Below, piece after piece: positions 9,901-18,231 of a stretch of DNA of 54,453 nt. Numbering within the stretch: the stretch's first letter is position 1; each line of letters begins with the position of its first letter. Under the pieces are notes generated by a model. That model was given only the letters and a program-made list of their open reading frames with translations, was not told the origin of the DNA and searched no databases. Position numbers and translations under genes: made by a program. Origin of the DNA: Branchiostoma floridae (lineage: Eukaryota > Chordata > Leptocardii > Amphioxiformes > Branchiostomatidae); contig NC_049993.1 of assembly GCF_000003815.2 (NCBI RefSeq), forward strand, positions 5,305,997 to 5,360,449, in the 5' to 3' direction.

Positions 9901-12900
9901 GACTATTAAATGAGATAGATAAAGAATGTTCATGACCTGTTGTGTACGTCTGTTTCAGGTTAAGGTGCGAGAACACACCTATGAAGACGCCCAGATAACT
10001 CAGTTCTGTGAGACCATCATCCGTTACGAGGAGGGCTTCCGCTACTCGCGCATCTGCCTGGGTTACCTGATCAAGTCGCTCCTGCTGGCGACCCTGTGCG
10101 GGTGTATCCTGTCCTACAGCCTGCCGCACTACTGGGTCTTCCCGCACATGTTCCACTGCAGTCTGCCCATGCTCAAGGACGTCGGCTTCAGCGAGTTCCA
10201 GTGCGCTGGTAAGTGATTCTCCAGTTTACCGCCAAATTTCAGAGAAAATGTTCATAAGTCGATGACGATAGACTTTGTTTGCAAAGACAGCAGTTACTCA
10301 AGCTCAGTTTCCTAATCCACCCAGCTGCTTTACTAACTTTTGTGTATGTTACCAACGTAGACAGATAAAAAAGGGGATGTCAAAGAACCACCATGACACT
10401 ATGTTCCAAAGGTTTTGACACAAAAGTGATAGAGTCTAGAAAGTGTCACAAAGAAAGATTTCTTCAATAATTAATTACACTTTGTACTTATTTCATTCAT
10501 TCCCTAGTTTACTCACTCGTTTATCCATTCATTCATTCATTCTTCTTCTTTCTTCTTCTTCATACTTTATTCCTCCGTCTTGGGAGAGCATAAAAATGGT
10601 CAGCTATTTACAAATATTAAAATATGTTTCCTAGAAGACAGCTTACAACATAGTTATAAGGTACAAACAGATTCTACGAACATTCATTTACACCTTGTCT
10701 CGCTTGACTTAAAGTTCTCTCTCCGTCTACTGTCCAGCATATATGACTGTGTATCCGGTATACATGGTAAAGGAGAAAACAACTTGTCATGATCTACATC
10801 TCTATGAACCGTTGCATGCCTTTCTCACACAACATCAACTTATCTGTACACATCGTCTGACATCATTCATTCATTCATTCATTCATTCATTCATTCATTC
10901 ATTCACTGCTTTTCAGACGACATCGGGACGCTGTTCTTTATCTCGTTCGTGCTGACCCGTATCTGGATCTGCCTCATCGGGTTCTTCGCTCTCTTCGGAG
11001 CCGTCTTTTGCTCCAAGAGCCTCATCCGGTAGGTGTCGCTCTTGAACAGAGCGAGATTTGCTCAGTGGTCATAACAAAGCTGTAACCTTATCTGTTACAT
11101 TTTCTCTATGTTTACGACTTGCTGCCACATCTGCCAGTACTGTAGAAAGGGATTCCCTGACACTACTGTACTTGTAGTAACTTTCTTCAAACACGGATAT
11201 ACACGGATCAGATTTTTAATGACCACTGTCGCCTTCTTCAGGATCGGTACTGATGAGCAATCACTTCAGAACGTAAACTCGCGAGAGTTACAGACGCGTG
11301 ATCTTAATAACACGTGATCTTGCGGATAAGTGACGTCAACAGTTAGTCAAACGTGTCAGGAAGTTCATAACGCTCACGACTGTTTTTATTCCAGCTCTAA
11401 CGCTCACGACTGTTTTTATTCCAGCTCTATGCGCAAGGAGGACAGTGCCGACATGGACTTCCTGTGCCGCCTGTTTGAGCTCCAGAACCGTGCCGCTCTG
11501 GGCTCTTTCAAGGCCATGATCAACTCCGCCATCAAGATCAAGAGCTATCTCCGTAAGTCAATTCTGTCAATAACATGAACATTTTGAGCAAAAACCTCCT
11601 TTGTTGGAAGCTGACATTATGGTAGTACCATCACTATGAGTACCTTCGGTGTAAACATTATTTGAGTTGCAGTGTTCTCTTAGACCAGTGGTGACTGGTG
11701 AGAGAACCAGCACTGTTGTTGTATTGAATTCACTGGCTGTTTTATGCATATTTTCCCTAGATGCTTTCGTTATTGTTGTTTGTAGTCAAATGCAATGTGT
11801 CTCTTGATTTCAAAACCGGGGGAGATGGTCGTTCGTTATACTCTCATCAAGTAGAGGTTGATGGGCCCGGGGGTGAAATCGTGACCTTTTTCTCATATGC
11901 AGACTTAGCTGTCAGAAAAAGACGTCATATTAGTAAAAGGTCGCGATTTCCCCCATCAACCTCTGCCTGGAGAATAGTTCGTTGGTGTGAAGTACAGAGC
12001 GCGCTGTGTAGCTGTCTTTCACACTTATGTCTCTCTCTCTCCTTTTCCTTCTCCCTATCTGTATCCCTCTCATTTCACCCTCCCTCTCTGAAATAGTTAA
12101 AGGTTAGTAATCGTCAATTGCCAATGATCGAGGGCTTGTCACGGATCCAATTGCGTGCTGTGGGATGCGAGACGCTTTGTGACTATGTCAGTTTATGGTT
12201 GCACTAAACCAGGACAGTTTTAGACTAAACCGCTAACTTGCCATGTTGCAGACTTGCTGTGCCTGTGTCGTGCGGTTAATTTTTTGTGATCGGGCTGTTT
12301 TCGTGTCTTTGATATGTGCTTCGGTGTCAACAGAAGCTTCTCAAACGCACCATCTTTCTTATTTGTTGTTCCTCAACCTTTTTTTTAATGCTGCACGGAT
12401 AGAGGAACTACCTTGAGAATTGCCTCGTTATTCTCAAAGTTTAAGGACGACGGGGAAGTTTTGCTTGAGGGTTGCTGGCCTTATTTTGAAATGACACATG
12501 TAAACGTCCTTTGGTTGTTTCTGCATGCAGTGCCCACCACTCCAGGCCATATCGAGTTTTCGAAGAACGGGAAGGAACGCAACTCCATCACCATCGTCTG
12601 GGGGAAGGCCACTGGCGCGGAGGAATACGAACTGCAGGTTCGCCGCATCACCACCGGTGTGCAAGCAAAGGTAGGTGTATCCCTTCGCGAGAGGTCTTTC
12701 TTCTTACGACTTGGCATGGCTTGCTGAATCACAGATAACCGTGGACCTACCAACGCTGATAGACCAGTGACATTTCTGACCAAGCACTGATATATCAGGA
12801 TTTTCAAGGCCATTTGGAATCAAATAATTAAGATATACTAGGTTTGCTACAAATATTATTCACGCAAATGGATTGGGATGGAAATTTAGTTGCTAATGTT

Positions 12901-14155
12901 ATTTCAATCACAATCACTTGGATAAGATATTCCATTTTCATTTGTTCCTAAATCAAATGTAGTAAAATATAATGAAGAGCAGATGACACTGTCAGAATGT
13001 GGAAGTGGGAGGAACTGGGAGGAATGGCCTGTTGTTGTGTGAAGGGACTTCAGCACTAAGGACAGTGACATGTTGGCTAGGGTTAATGTCACTAAGCGCC
13101 ATGGGACGATGTCCTTGTGAACGTGAACAATAGCAAGGCTTGCACAGCTGCATACATGTAGTTTGAATGGTTCATACTTTTGTGTTAGTGTCCAGTTGTG
13201 TTCTTTGGTTCATCGGAATATAGTAGACATTGGTCAAATGTGAATAATGATTTGTCAGGTCAGATTTCCGGACTAACATGACCACTTCCTCCGGTAAATC
13301 ATTTAACCCCTTAAGGCAATTCCTACTATCTATTCATCTGACAAAGGACTCTTGTGCAATTAGTTTCATGTACTGACTGTAGTGTGTATCTAATCGGTGG
13401 CACCTTTTCTGCATGGCTTTTGCATGGTGTTGTTAATTGCATGCCTGCTTTACTTCCTCTCTTTAGCGTAAATCACTTTTCAAATCACGAGAGAAGCCTG
13501 ACGCTAAGGTGAGTCTGGCTGCACAGCACGTGTTCGTCTGGTGAATAAGACAGCTATTATTCAGAAACGTAGATAGATAGATAGATGCATATAGATGAGT
13601 TCACATATGAAAATTTATATTAATATATGGATAGATACATTGTCGAGGCCGAAAATGTCTTCCGAAAAAGATATCCATACCTTTTCGGCCCTTATATGAA
13701 CATCTGAACCCTGTAAATATATATATATATTTAACGTTGGTGTGGATTCTTACACAATCGCTAGACGTCGCTGGCAAAACGTCAAACTCAAAGCTAGGCG
13801 TGTGTATTTCGGCCTTCAGGCTTCAGCATTTGCAACTTCGTGGAGATATAAGCTTATATCAAGGTCACAACTATGTGTAAAATGTGCCCCCATAGAGTTG
13901 CCATGGCTATAAAAGCTAGAGAAAACCTCCCTTTCTTGCTCCCAGGTTGTGCACATGGTCTTCCAACCCAACACCGCTGACGTGCTGGGGCTGAAGGAAG
14001 GGGAGTACAAGCTGACGCTGCTGGCCAAGAACGCCTTCGGGACCTGCCTGGAGCCACGCTCCGCCACCATGCAGTACTTCGCCGACGGGACCCGCCCGGA
14101 GATCCGCAACGCCCCCCTCGCCACGGAGAACTACCACAAATCCGCTATGGTGTAG
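6775..14155 (+). CDS. LRRC8/pannexin-like four-pass channel domain fused to a fibronectin type III domain
   Basis: Eight exons: 6775-6962, 8703-8878, 9426-9583, 9959-10208, 10917-11028, 11425-11552, 12531-12670, 13946-14155; 1362 nt, 453 residues. All junctions are GT/AG and keep frame. Residues 15-53 (IKALKPWWDVAIDYI..., TM1 at 24-44, then C51) match the start of LRRC8 volume-regulated anion channel subunits (family Pannexin_like). TM2 is about 93-114, a cytosolic loop 118-210, TM3 211-231, TM4 262-289. Extracellular cysteines come in pairs: C51/C86 and C241/C256. Sequon N58-N-T is extracellular. Residues 290-338 (...DMDFLCRLFEL...) match the LRRC8 linker before its LRRs. Instead of LRRs, residues 340-430 form an FN3 domain: W361, YELQV at 370-374, and LKEGEYKLTLLAKNAFG with Y405, N413, G416. 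It ends in -AMV with a TAG at 14153. By homology it is a hexamer-type plasma-membrane pore with FN3 in the cytosol; the transported substrate is unknown. Confidence 0.88.
7420..7665. repeat. AT-rich short tandem repeat region
   Basis: Variable tracts of gtagt/atagt pentamers, then (tatagtaaatg)-type units at about 7500-7610, then gtagagtagagcaga pentamers to about 7660. The long minus-strand open frames here (Tyr/Leu/Ile/Ser-rich) are products of the repeat. Confidence 0.75.
8214..8528. mobile_element. Foldback element, copy 3 (complete)
   Basis: About 315 bp. The left arm starts taaggtggggtcacacgtgc and the right arm ends gtgtgaccccacctttaaa. The arms run about 130 bp each and include cctccaccaggccccacagg against cctgtggaacctggtagaga, with a short loop near 8360-8390. 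It is the best preserved of the family in this window and lies inside intron 1 of the channel gene. Confidence 0.75.
8703..8878 (+). CDS. Channel gene exon 2: first extracellular loop and TM2
   Basis: Completes G63 and codes to I121 plus one base. Contains C86 and QYFLYIVLVEKL, equivalent to the LRRC8 KYFPYLVL segment, then FWLNFPH at the cytosolic end of TM2. Acceptor ctgtccacag|t; donor atca|gtaagt. Confidence 0.88.
8914..9053. mobile_element. Foldback/MITE of ~140 bp in intron 2
   Basis: ccaagcagaggttaggctcc at the left is matched by the reverse complement ggagcctaacgtctgcttgg at the right. The subterminal blocks (cgtttttatcg / cgataaaaacg) pair too. It starts 35 bp after the exon 2 donor. 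Confidence 0.7.
9096..9212. mobile_element. Foldback/MITE of ~117 bp in intron 2
   Basis: The ends gcctgggtaccatcctccg and cggaggatgttacccaggc are reverse complements with one mismatch. Both sides are flanked by ta. The open frame running across it into exon 3 is intron read-through. Confidence 0.65.
9426..9583 (+). CDS. Channel gene exon 3: cytosolic loop, first half
   Basis: One shared codon plus residues 123-174. Charged and polar (RIREFQRQDE..., ESPRDNN), as expected of the cytoplasmic loop between TM2 and TM3. Acceptor gttttccctag|t; donor gag|gtgagt; phase 0 exit. An upstream open frame from 9149 exists but has no family match. Confidence 0.82.
9670..9752. mobile_element. Foldback/MITE of ~83 bp in intron 3
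   Basis: gtagcctggagtccagcc and ggctggactccaggctac are exact reverse complements enclosing about 47 bp. Confidence 0.7.
9959..10208 (+). CDS. Channel gene exon 4: cytosolic loop end, TM3, second extracellular loop
   Basis: Residues 175-257 plus one base. FRYSRICLGYLIKSLLLATL (201-220) parallels the LRRC8 segment entering TM3. C241 and C256 lie in the second extracellular loop. Acceptor ctgtttcag|g; donor gctg|gtaagt. Confidence 0.88.
10209..10916 (+). other. Channel gene intron 4, with (ATTC)n tracts
   Basis: Contains (cattcatt)n at 10526-10542 followed by ttctt repeats and actttattcc. Read on the minus strand this is a LINE-type tail with AATAAA at 10566-10571. A longer perfect (cattc)-type tract, ATTC repeated about ten times, spans 10864-10905 and ends 11 bp before the exon 5 acceptor. 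Confidence 0.65.
10917..11028 (+). CDS. Channel gene exon 5: TM4
   Basis: Residues 258-294 plus two bases: DDIGTLFFISFVLTRIWICL and on through FCSKSLIR. Acceptor cactgcttttcag|a; donor atccg|gtaggt. Confidence 0.87.
11368..11428 (+). repeat. 30-bp tandem duplication of a 3' splice site
   Basis: The 30-bp unit taacgctcacgactgttttt plus attccagctc occurs twice back to back. Each copy carries a polypyrimidine tract and AG, giving acceptors after 11394 and 11424. Because the unit is 30 nt and has no in-frame stop, use of the first acceptor adds ten residues (NAHDCFYSSS) after S296. Confidence 0.85.
11425..11552 (+). CDS. Channel gene exon 6: cytosolic linker after TM4
   Basis: Completes R295 and codes to L337 plus one base. 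DMDFLCRLFELQNRAALGSF resembles the LRRC8 linker ([20 protein letters not shown]-like) that leads to its LRRs. Downstream of the duplicated acceptor. Donor ctcc|gtaagt. Confidence 0.85.
11853..11964. mobile_element. Foldback/MITE of ~112 bp in intron 6
   Basis: agaggttgatgggcccgggg, then gtgaaatcgtgacctttt at the left; aaaaggtcgcgatttccccc, then atcaacctct at the right. The arms are about 32 bp and imperfect. The rest of the 978-bp intron (11553-12530) holds a CT-rich stretch at 12027-12080 and nothing else recognised. Confidence 0.65.
12531..12670 (+). CDS. Channel gene exon 7: first half of FN3 domain
   Basis: Residues 338-384, exit phase 0. FN3 strand B is SITIVW with W361, and strand C is EEYELQVRR. 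Acceptor ctgcatgcag|t; donor aaag|gtaggt. Confidence 0.87.
12671..13945 (+). other. Channel gene intron 7
   Basis: 1275 bp including the optional microexon at 13467-13508. Also holds a short (tagatagat) tract at about 13568-13590 and an AT run near 13718-13732. No MITE was recognised. Confidence 0.7.
13467..13508 (+). CDS. Candidate 42-nt in-frame microexon inside the FN3 domain
   Basis: A strong acceptor (acttcctctctttag|c) and strong donor (gctaag|gtgagt) enclose exactly 42 nt. Both flanking exons meet at phase 0, so inclusion adds 14 residues, RKSLFKSREKPDAK, with no stop. Eight of 14 are charged, and RKS is a possible basophilic kinase site. It would lengthen the loop between the two FN3 halves after K384. 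Use is inferred from splice motifs and phase only. Confidence 0.6.
13946..14155 (+). CDS. Channel gene exon 8: second half of FN3 domain and C terminus
   Basis: Residues 385-453 and TAG. LKEGEYKLTLLAKNAFG (400-416) is a typical FN3 F strand with tyrosine corner, followed by the G strand. The tail 431-453 is polar and ends SAMV. No splice donor is seen before the stop and no leucine-rich repeat follows within 7 kb. Confidence 0.88.
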   Translation, partial: VVHMVFQPNTADVLGLKEGEYKLTLLAKNAFGTCLEPRSATMQYFADGTRPEIRNAPLATENYHKSAMV

Positions 14156-15655
14156 TAGACTTACCTTTCAGGGTGCAAAGAGGGGTGTTTTTAAGTTTTT
14201 GCGCACAGGCTAGGTATGGGGTGTTTGCACGTCTCGCCGTTGTGTTGGAGGGGTATATAGATCCAAGCATTTCTAGATCTGAACGAACCATAAAGGATGT
14301 AAACGAAGAAAGTACAAGCATTCAAAAGTCTTGTGCGCCTGAACTATTCACGAAGGCAGGAATCAGGCGTTTTGAGGAAAAAGGAAACCAACATTTTGAA
14401 ATCTTTAATTGATGACATGACTACGTGGCAGCAAACACCCTATTGAAAAGGTGAAAGCTCGGGCTTTTAAGACAACACATGTGATGTAAGCAATTTGTAA
14501 CTTCAGAAGATTTGTTTATTGTACTTACCGTGACTGTATAGGTGATAGCACTGGTTACTTTGAATTTTGAAAGACAGTGAAGAGTGAAAACGTTTTTTTA
14601 TAGTAGAGCATTTCAATAACTACAGGTATGACAGAAAAATGATAACAGTTAATTTACAAAGATAGTCTTGGACTTCCCAATAACATACACATTGTTGTTT
14701 ATCCCACAGCAGGTTTCAATATTACTTACAAAAATTGCAGAATCGAATCGAAGGTTGGAAAGTATTTTTGAATGCAAAGTAACCAGTGTTTCAATGGTAG
14801 TCGTATTTTCGTATTTATGAGAGATATTCTATTTGTCTTAGAAATATCAATATTTATCTATGAAAGACTATAGGGACAAGAGAAACTCTAGAAATAGTTT
14901 GAAAGTTCGCGATCGTGTAACAGAGCTAGATAGAGTCCATCTTCTTTCTACAAAGCTCTTACTGTGTTCCCTACACTGGTATGCTTAACTTTGTGCTCAA
15001 AACTTTGCTTCGTGTCTTACGAGTGACTGTGTAGAGTAGTGGGTTTCAGCGCTTTACTGACTTCAGCTCAATGGACCTTTCTTGCTTCCTTGACCAACAG
15101 AGAATGTGTAGCGAATGCTTCATCTTCTGTAAAATCGATGTTTCTATTCTATACTGTATTCTCTATTCTAAGCCATATTCAAGATATTAGTGTATTGCGT
15201 GTATATGTTGCGTGACCAACATGGCCAATATGCAGTACTCAAGCAATATGATGTTTGTGTGGGGTGTCGCACGTTTTATAGTTGACTGTGAGTTGTCAAA
15301 AGACAGGAGAAATAATTGTTTTACCTTCAACAGTTAATATGAATATTTGTGAATATTTTCTTCTTTTACTGTTCTCCACTTGGCTTCTTCTCGCCTTTTA
15401 CAACTAAAGAACAGGTGTTGCAAACTTCTCTATTTTCGCATGCTCTCCCCTATACGCTCGCGGATTCACCGAAAGAGACATTGTTTTCATGGTGTTTACA
15501 CGTGAAGTATTTATAAGCATATGTCACCATTTGGTGGGAATGGTTTAGGCAGAAGGAAAACTGCTGTTTAGAACATTTCTTGAACATAATGACCAAATCG
15601 CACGAATTCATGGTCCGCCATGTTGTTGGGTTAACACCATGGTCACGTGATTGGA
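14156..15655 (+). other. 3' UTR and flank of channel gene
   Basis: Unique-looking AT-rich sequence. No canonical AATAAA was found close to the stop. The first clear ones on this strand are at 16930-16935 and 17158-17163, so either the 3' UTR is long (about 2.8-3.0 kb) or a variant signal is used. The open frame at 14173-14412 has no recognisable domain. Confidence 0.4.
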
Positions 15656-15867
15656 TACTGTAAATGCAGTAACTTTCGCGGTGGTTTAATGGTCGCGGTT
15701 TTCACGGCGGCCGCTTCACCACGAATTTAAAACCACCGCGAACATTTTTCCATAACAGTAAGAGACTACAGTGCATGGTGCTAACGCGGAATTAAAACCA
15801 CCGCGAAAAGTCCATTTTCCCGCTACCGCGAAATTTAACCTCCGCGAACTTAAATACATTTACAGTA
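15656..15867. mobile_element. TA-flanked MITE, copy 1 (TACTGTAAATGCA family)
   Basis: Starts tactgtaaatgcagtaactt and ends aaatacatttacagta. Inside are paired blocks of accaccgcgaa / ttcgcggtggt. Related copies are at 32852-33063 and 35936-36130. TA target and CTGTAAATG ends suggest a Tc1/mariner-type non-autonomous element. Confidence 0.8.
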
Positions 15868-17183
15868 CTGGCATTACACCATTTCTAGTTGCACGATCGA
15901 CATGAAAGGCTTCTGAATTTTTCTGCACCTTCTACTTTTTGTATACGCTTCCACTGTCACCAACACTGTTTCTTGGGCTTCTAGCTCGTGTGCAGGAAGG
16001 GCATTAGATTCGAACAGCATCCGTTGAAATTGTTTTCTATTTCAGGACCTTCTGGTAGAGACCACGTGCTAAATGAGGCACGTCATCGTCCAGCTACTGT
16101 CGTGCCTAAAATGATGCCACGCGATGGACGTGAATCGCGCCACAAACTCTTTAATAGGGCACAATGGTCCCAAAAAAGCCATGCGTTACCGTCCTATAAA
16201 ACAAGCCAAGACGTAGCACGACAGTGCTAGAAGTTGACAAAACAGCAGCGAGCTGAAAGACTTTATGTCAGCTATGATGGTCAGTTCTCAAAACTCCTTA
16301 ATGGGGATGGGCAGTTGATGCCCCAAAAAACAAACATATAACATGAATCAACAAAACTCTATGAAATATTTTCAAAGGGGCCACCCTCTTTTGTAAATGT
16401 CTTGGAACATTGGAAGCGTTTTGTGAGACTGGTCCTACCTGTCATTTTGTATAATATGTGATATATTTTGTATCTGCTATGGAGTGCATTCGTATTTGCA
16501 CTAGGGGTGTCAAGTTGGTTTGTGGTTGGTTTGGAGAGAGACTTGAGAGAAAGGAAGGAACGTTGCATGTAAAAATAAGTCGCTTGTTGCAATAGCAAGT
16601 TTTTTTTAGAATATGAGAAAAAAAGGTGGTTGTACATTATGCCACTATCAGTGTTTTGTATTGGAAAACGCTTGTCATTAATGATTTGTTGCGTGTAGCT
16701 GCAATACATGTAACTTAAGAGAGATTTGAAGTAATTTGACAACTGGAACCAAGTGGATTCATGGTGTACCAACCAACTGTGAACTGGTTTCAACTAGACG
16801 AGATCTCTAGTGAGCAAGCCTTCCCGTTTTTTTTAAAGTAACGTCAAGGAGGTTAATAAGGACATGGTAACGTACGACTTCAAAAATGGGACTTGATATT
16901 TCCCAGCAGCCACGAGTCAAGATTAAGTCAATAAAGTGACGATACATGTTTCGTGAAATCTCTGTGTTTGTGTGATTTGTTAGGACGTGAAACACTGATT
17001 TATCTGTCTTTCATGTTTCAGTTGTACTTATATGTTCCGACGTGTATGTCTACTTTTCTCTCTGTAAGTTGTTTTTATTTCCATGGATGTATATGTGAAA
17101 CTGGGCCCTATCGAAAACCAGTGTATTGGCACTGAATAGGCTACCCAGGTGTTTCAAAATAAACAAACAAACAAACAAATCAT
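15868..17183. other. Intergenic or long 3' UTR stretch
   Basis: A minus-strand open frame of 144 codons spans 16359-16793, but it is rich in K/N/Y/S/F, has no recognised domain and may be chance in AT-rich DNA. AATAAA occurs at 16930-16935 and 17158-17163 (+). An (aaac)n tract lies at 17160-17180. No gene is called. Confidence 0.35.
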
Positions 17184-18231
17184 ACCTCCATGAATGTTCA
17201 GAGCTTTTGTGAATTTCATGCAATTGACTAACACATTAACATAATTTTATGCATGCTGTTATTCATCATTGACTAACACACACATGTCAAAATTATAAAA
17301 TCATTAATCAAAGTGCGGTTTTGCCATTTTTACATAAATCATGCAAATAAGCTCCTCATTACCATATTTGGTATCTGCTTATACTCCACCTATCATAATT
17401 AACATGTGTTACATTTATTGAAGTCCAGTTATTGAAAACAATGGAATAATACAATGTCCTCATTAATTATGCAAATTAAGTCCTCATTTGCATAACATGT
17501 ATATCATTATGAACATCTTTGTCTAAGGTACCCGCATGCCTAATATGATGCCAATCTGTCAATTCTTTCTGCAGTTATCCGCTTTGGAGTGTCTTGACAA
17601 AAACGCCCCTGCAGTTCCACAATTAAATGTTAGAGGGATGAAACTTGCTCCACTTGGTCATGGCACTAAAAGCTATCTACCACCTAAATGTCAAGACTAT
17701 AGCGTGTCTGGAACAAGAGATACATTGAAAAAACTGCTATGATATAATATTGTCATTAATTATGCAAATGTACTCCAATTTTGCATAATTAGTATCTTAT
17801 CTTGTACAACATTGTCTAAGGTACCTACATACCAAAAATCATGAAAATTCGTTGTTCCCTTCTTGAGTTATCGTCTTCAGAAGTTTTTGACAAAAATGCC
17901 CCTGCTATCCCAAAACTAGACGCTAGGGGGCCCAAACTTATGTCATTTCTTCCTGAGCACAAGAGCTCTCTAATATTCAAAAATCGTGACCATAGCTTGT
18001 TCAGAACACCGAGATAGCAAAACCGGAAGTTGCGCTGCAGTACCAAGGGGAGCCGCTAGGGGGCCCAAAATCTAATCATTTCCAGCTTTCATCACACCCT
18101 ACCAACACACCAAGTATGAAACCAATCCACCCAGCCGTTCTTGAGTTATTTTGTTTACACACACACAAACACACAGACAGACAGACACACAAACGCGGGG
18201 TAAAATATAACCTCCATGACATTTCATGGAG
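17184..18231 (+). mobile_element. 1.05-kb repeat element, copy A
   Basis: Begins acctccatgaatgttcagag and ends in a perfect hairpin cctccatgacatttcatgga plus ggt. Its interior has two diverged ~290-bp monomers (about 17450-17740 and 17745-18020), each with a DKNAPA-type frame, plus a distal tract of acacacac and the motif aagaacggctgg in reverse complement. A near-identical copy lies inverted at 29357-30411. Non-autonomous; no transposase is seen. Confidence 0.75.

Noticed and set aside
16359-16793. 144-codon minus-strand ORF
   Set aside because: AT-rich composition, no domain, no splice or promoter context; likely chance.
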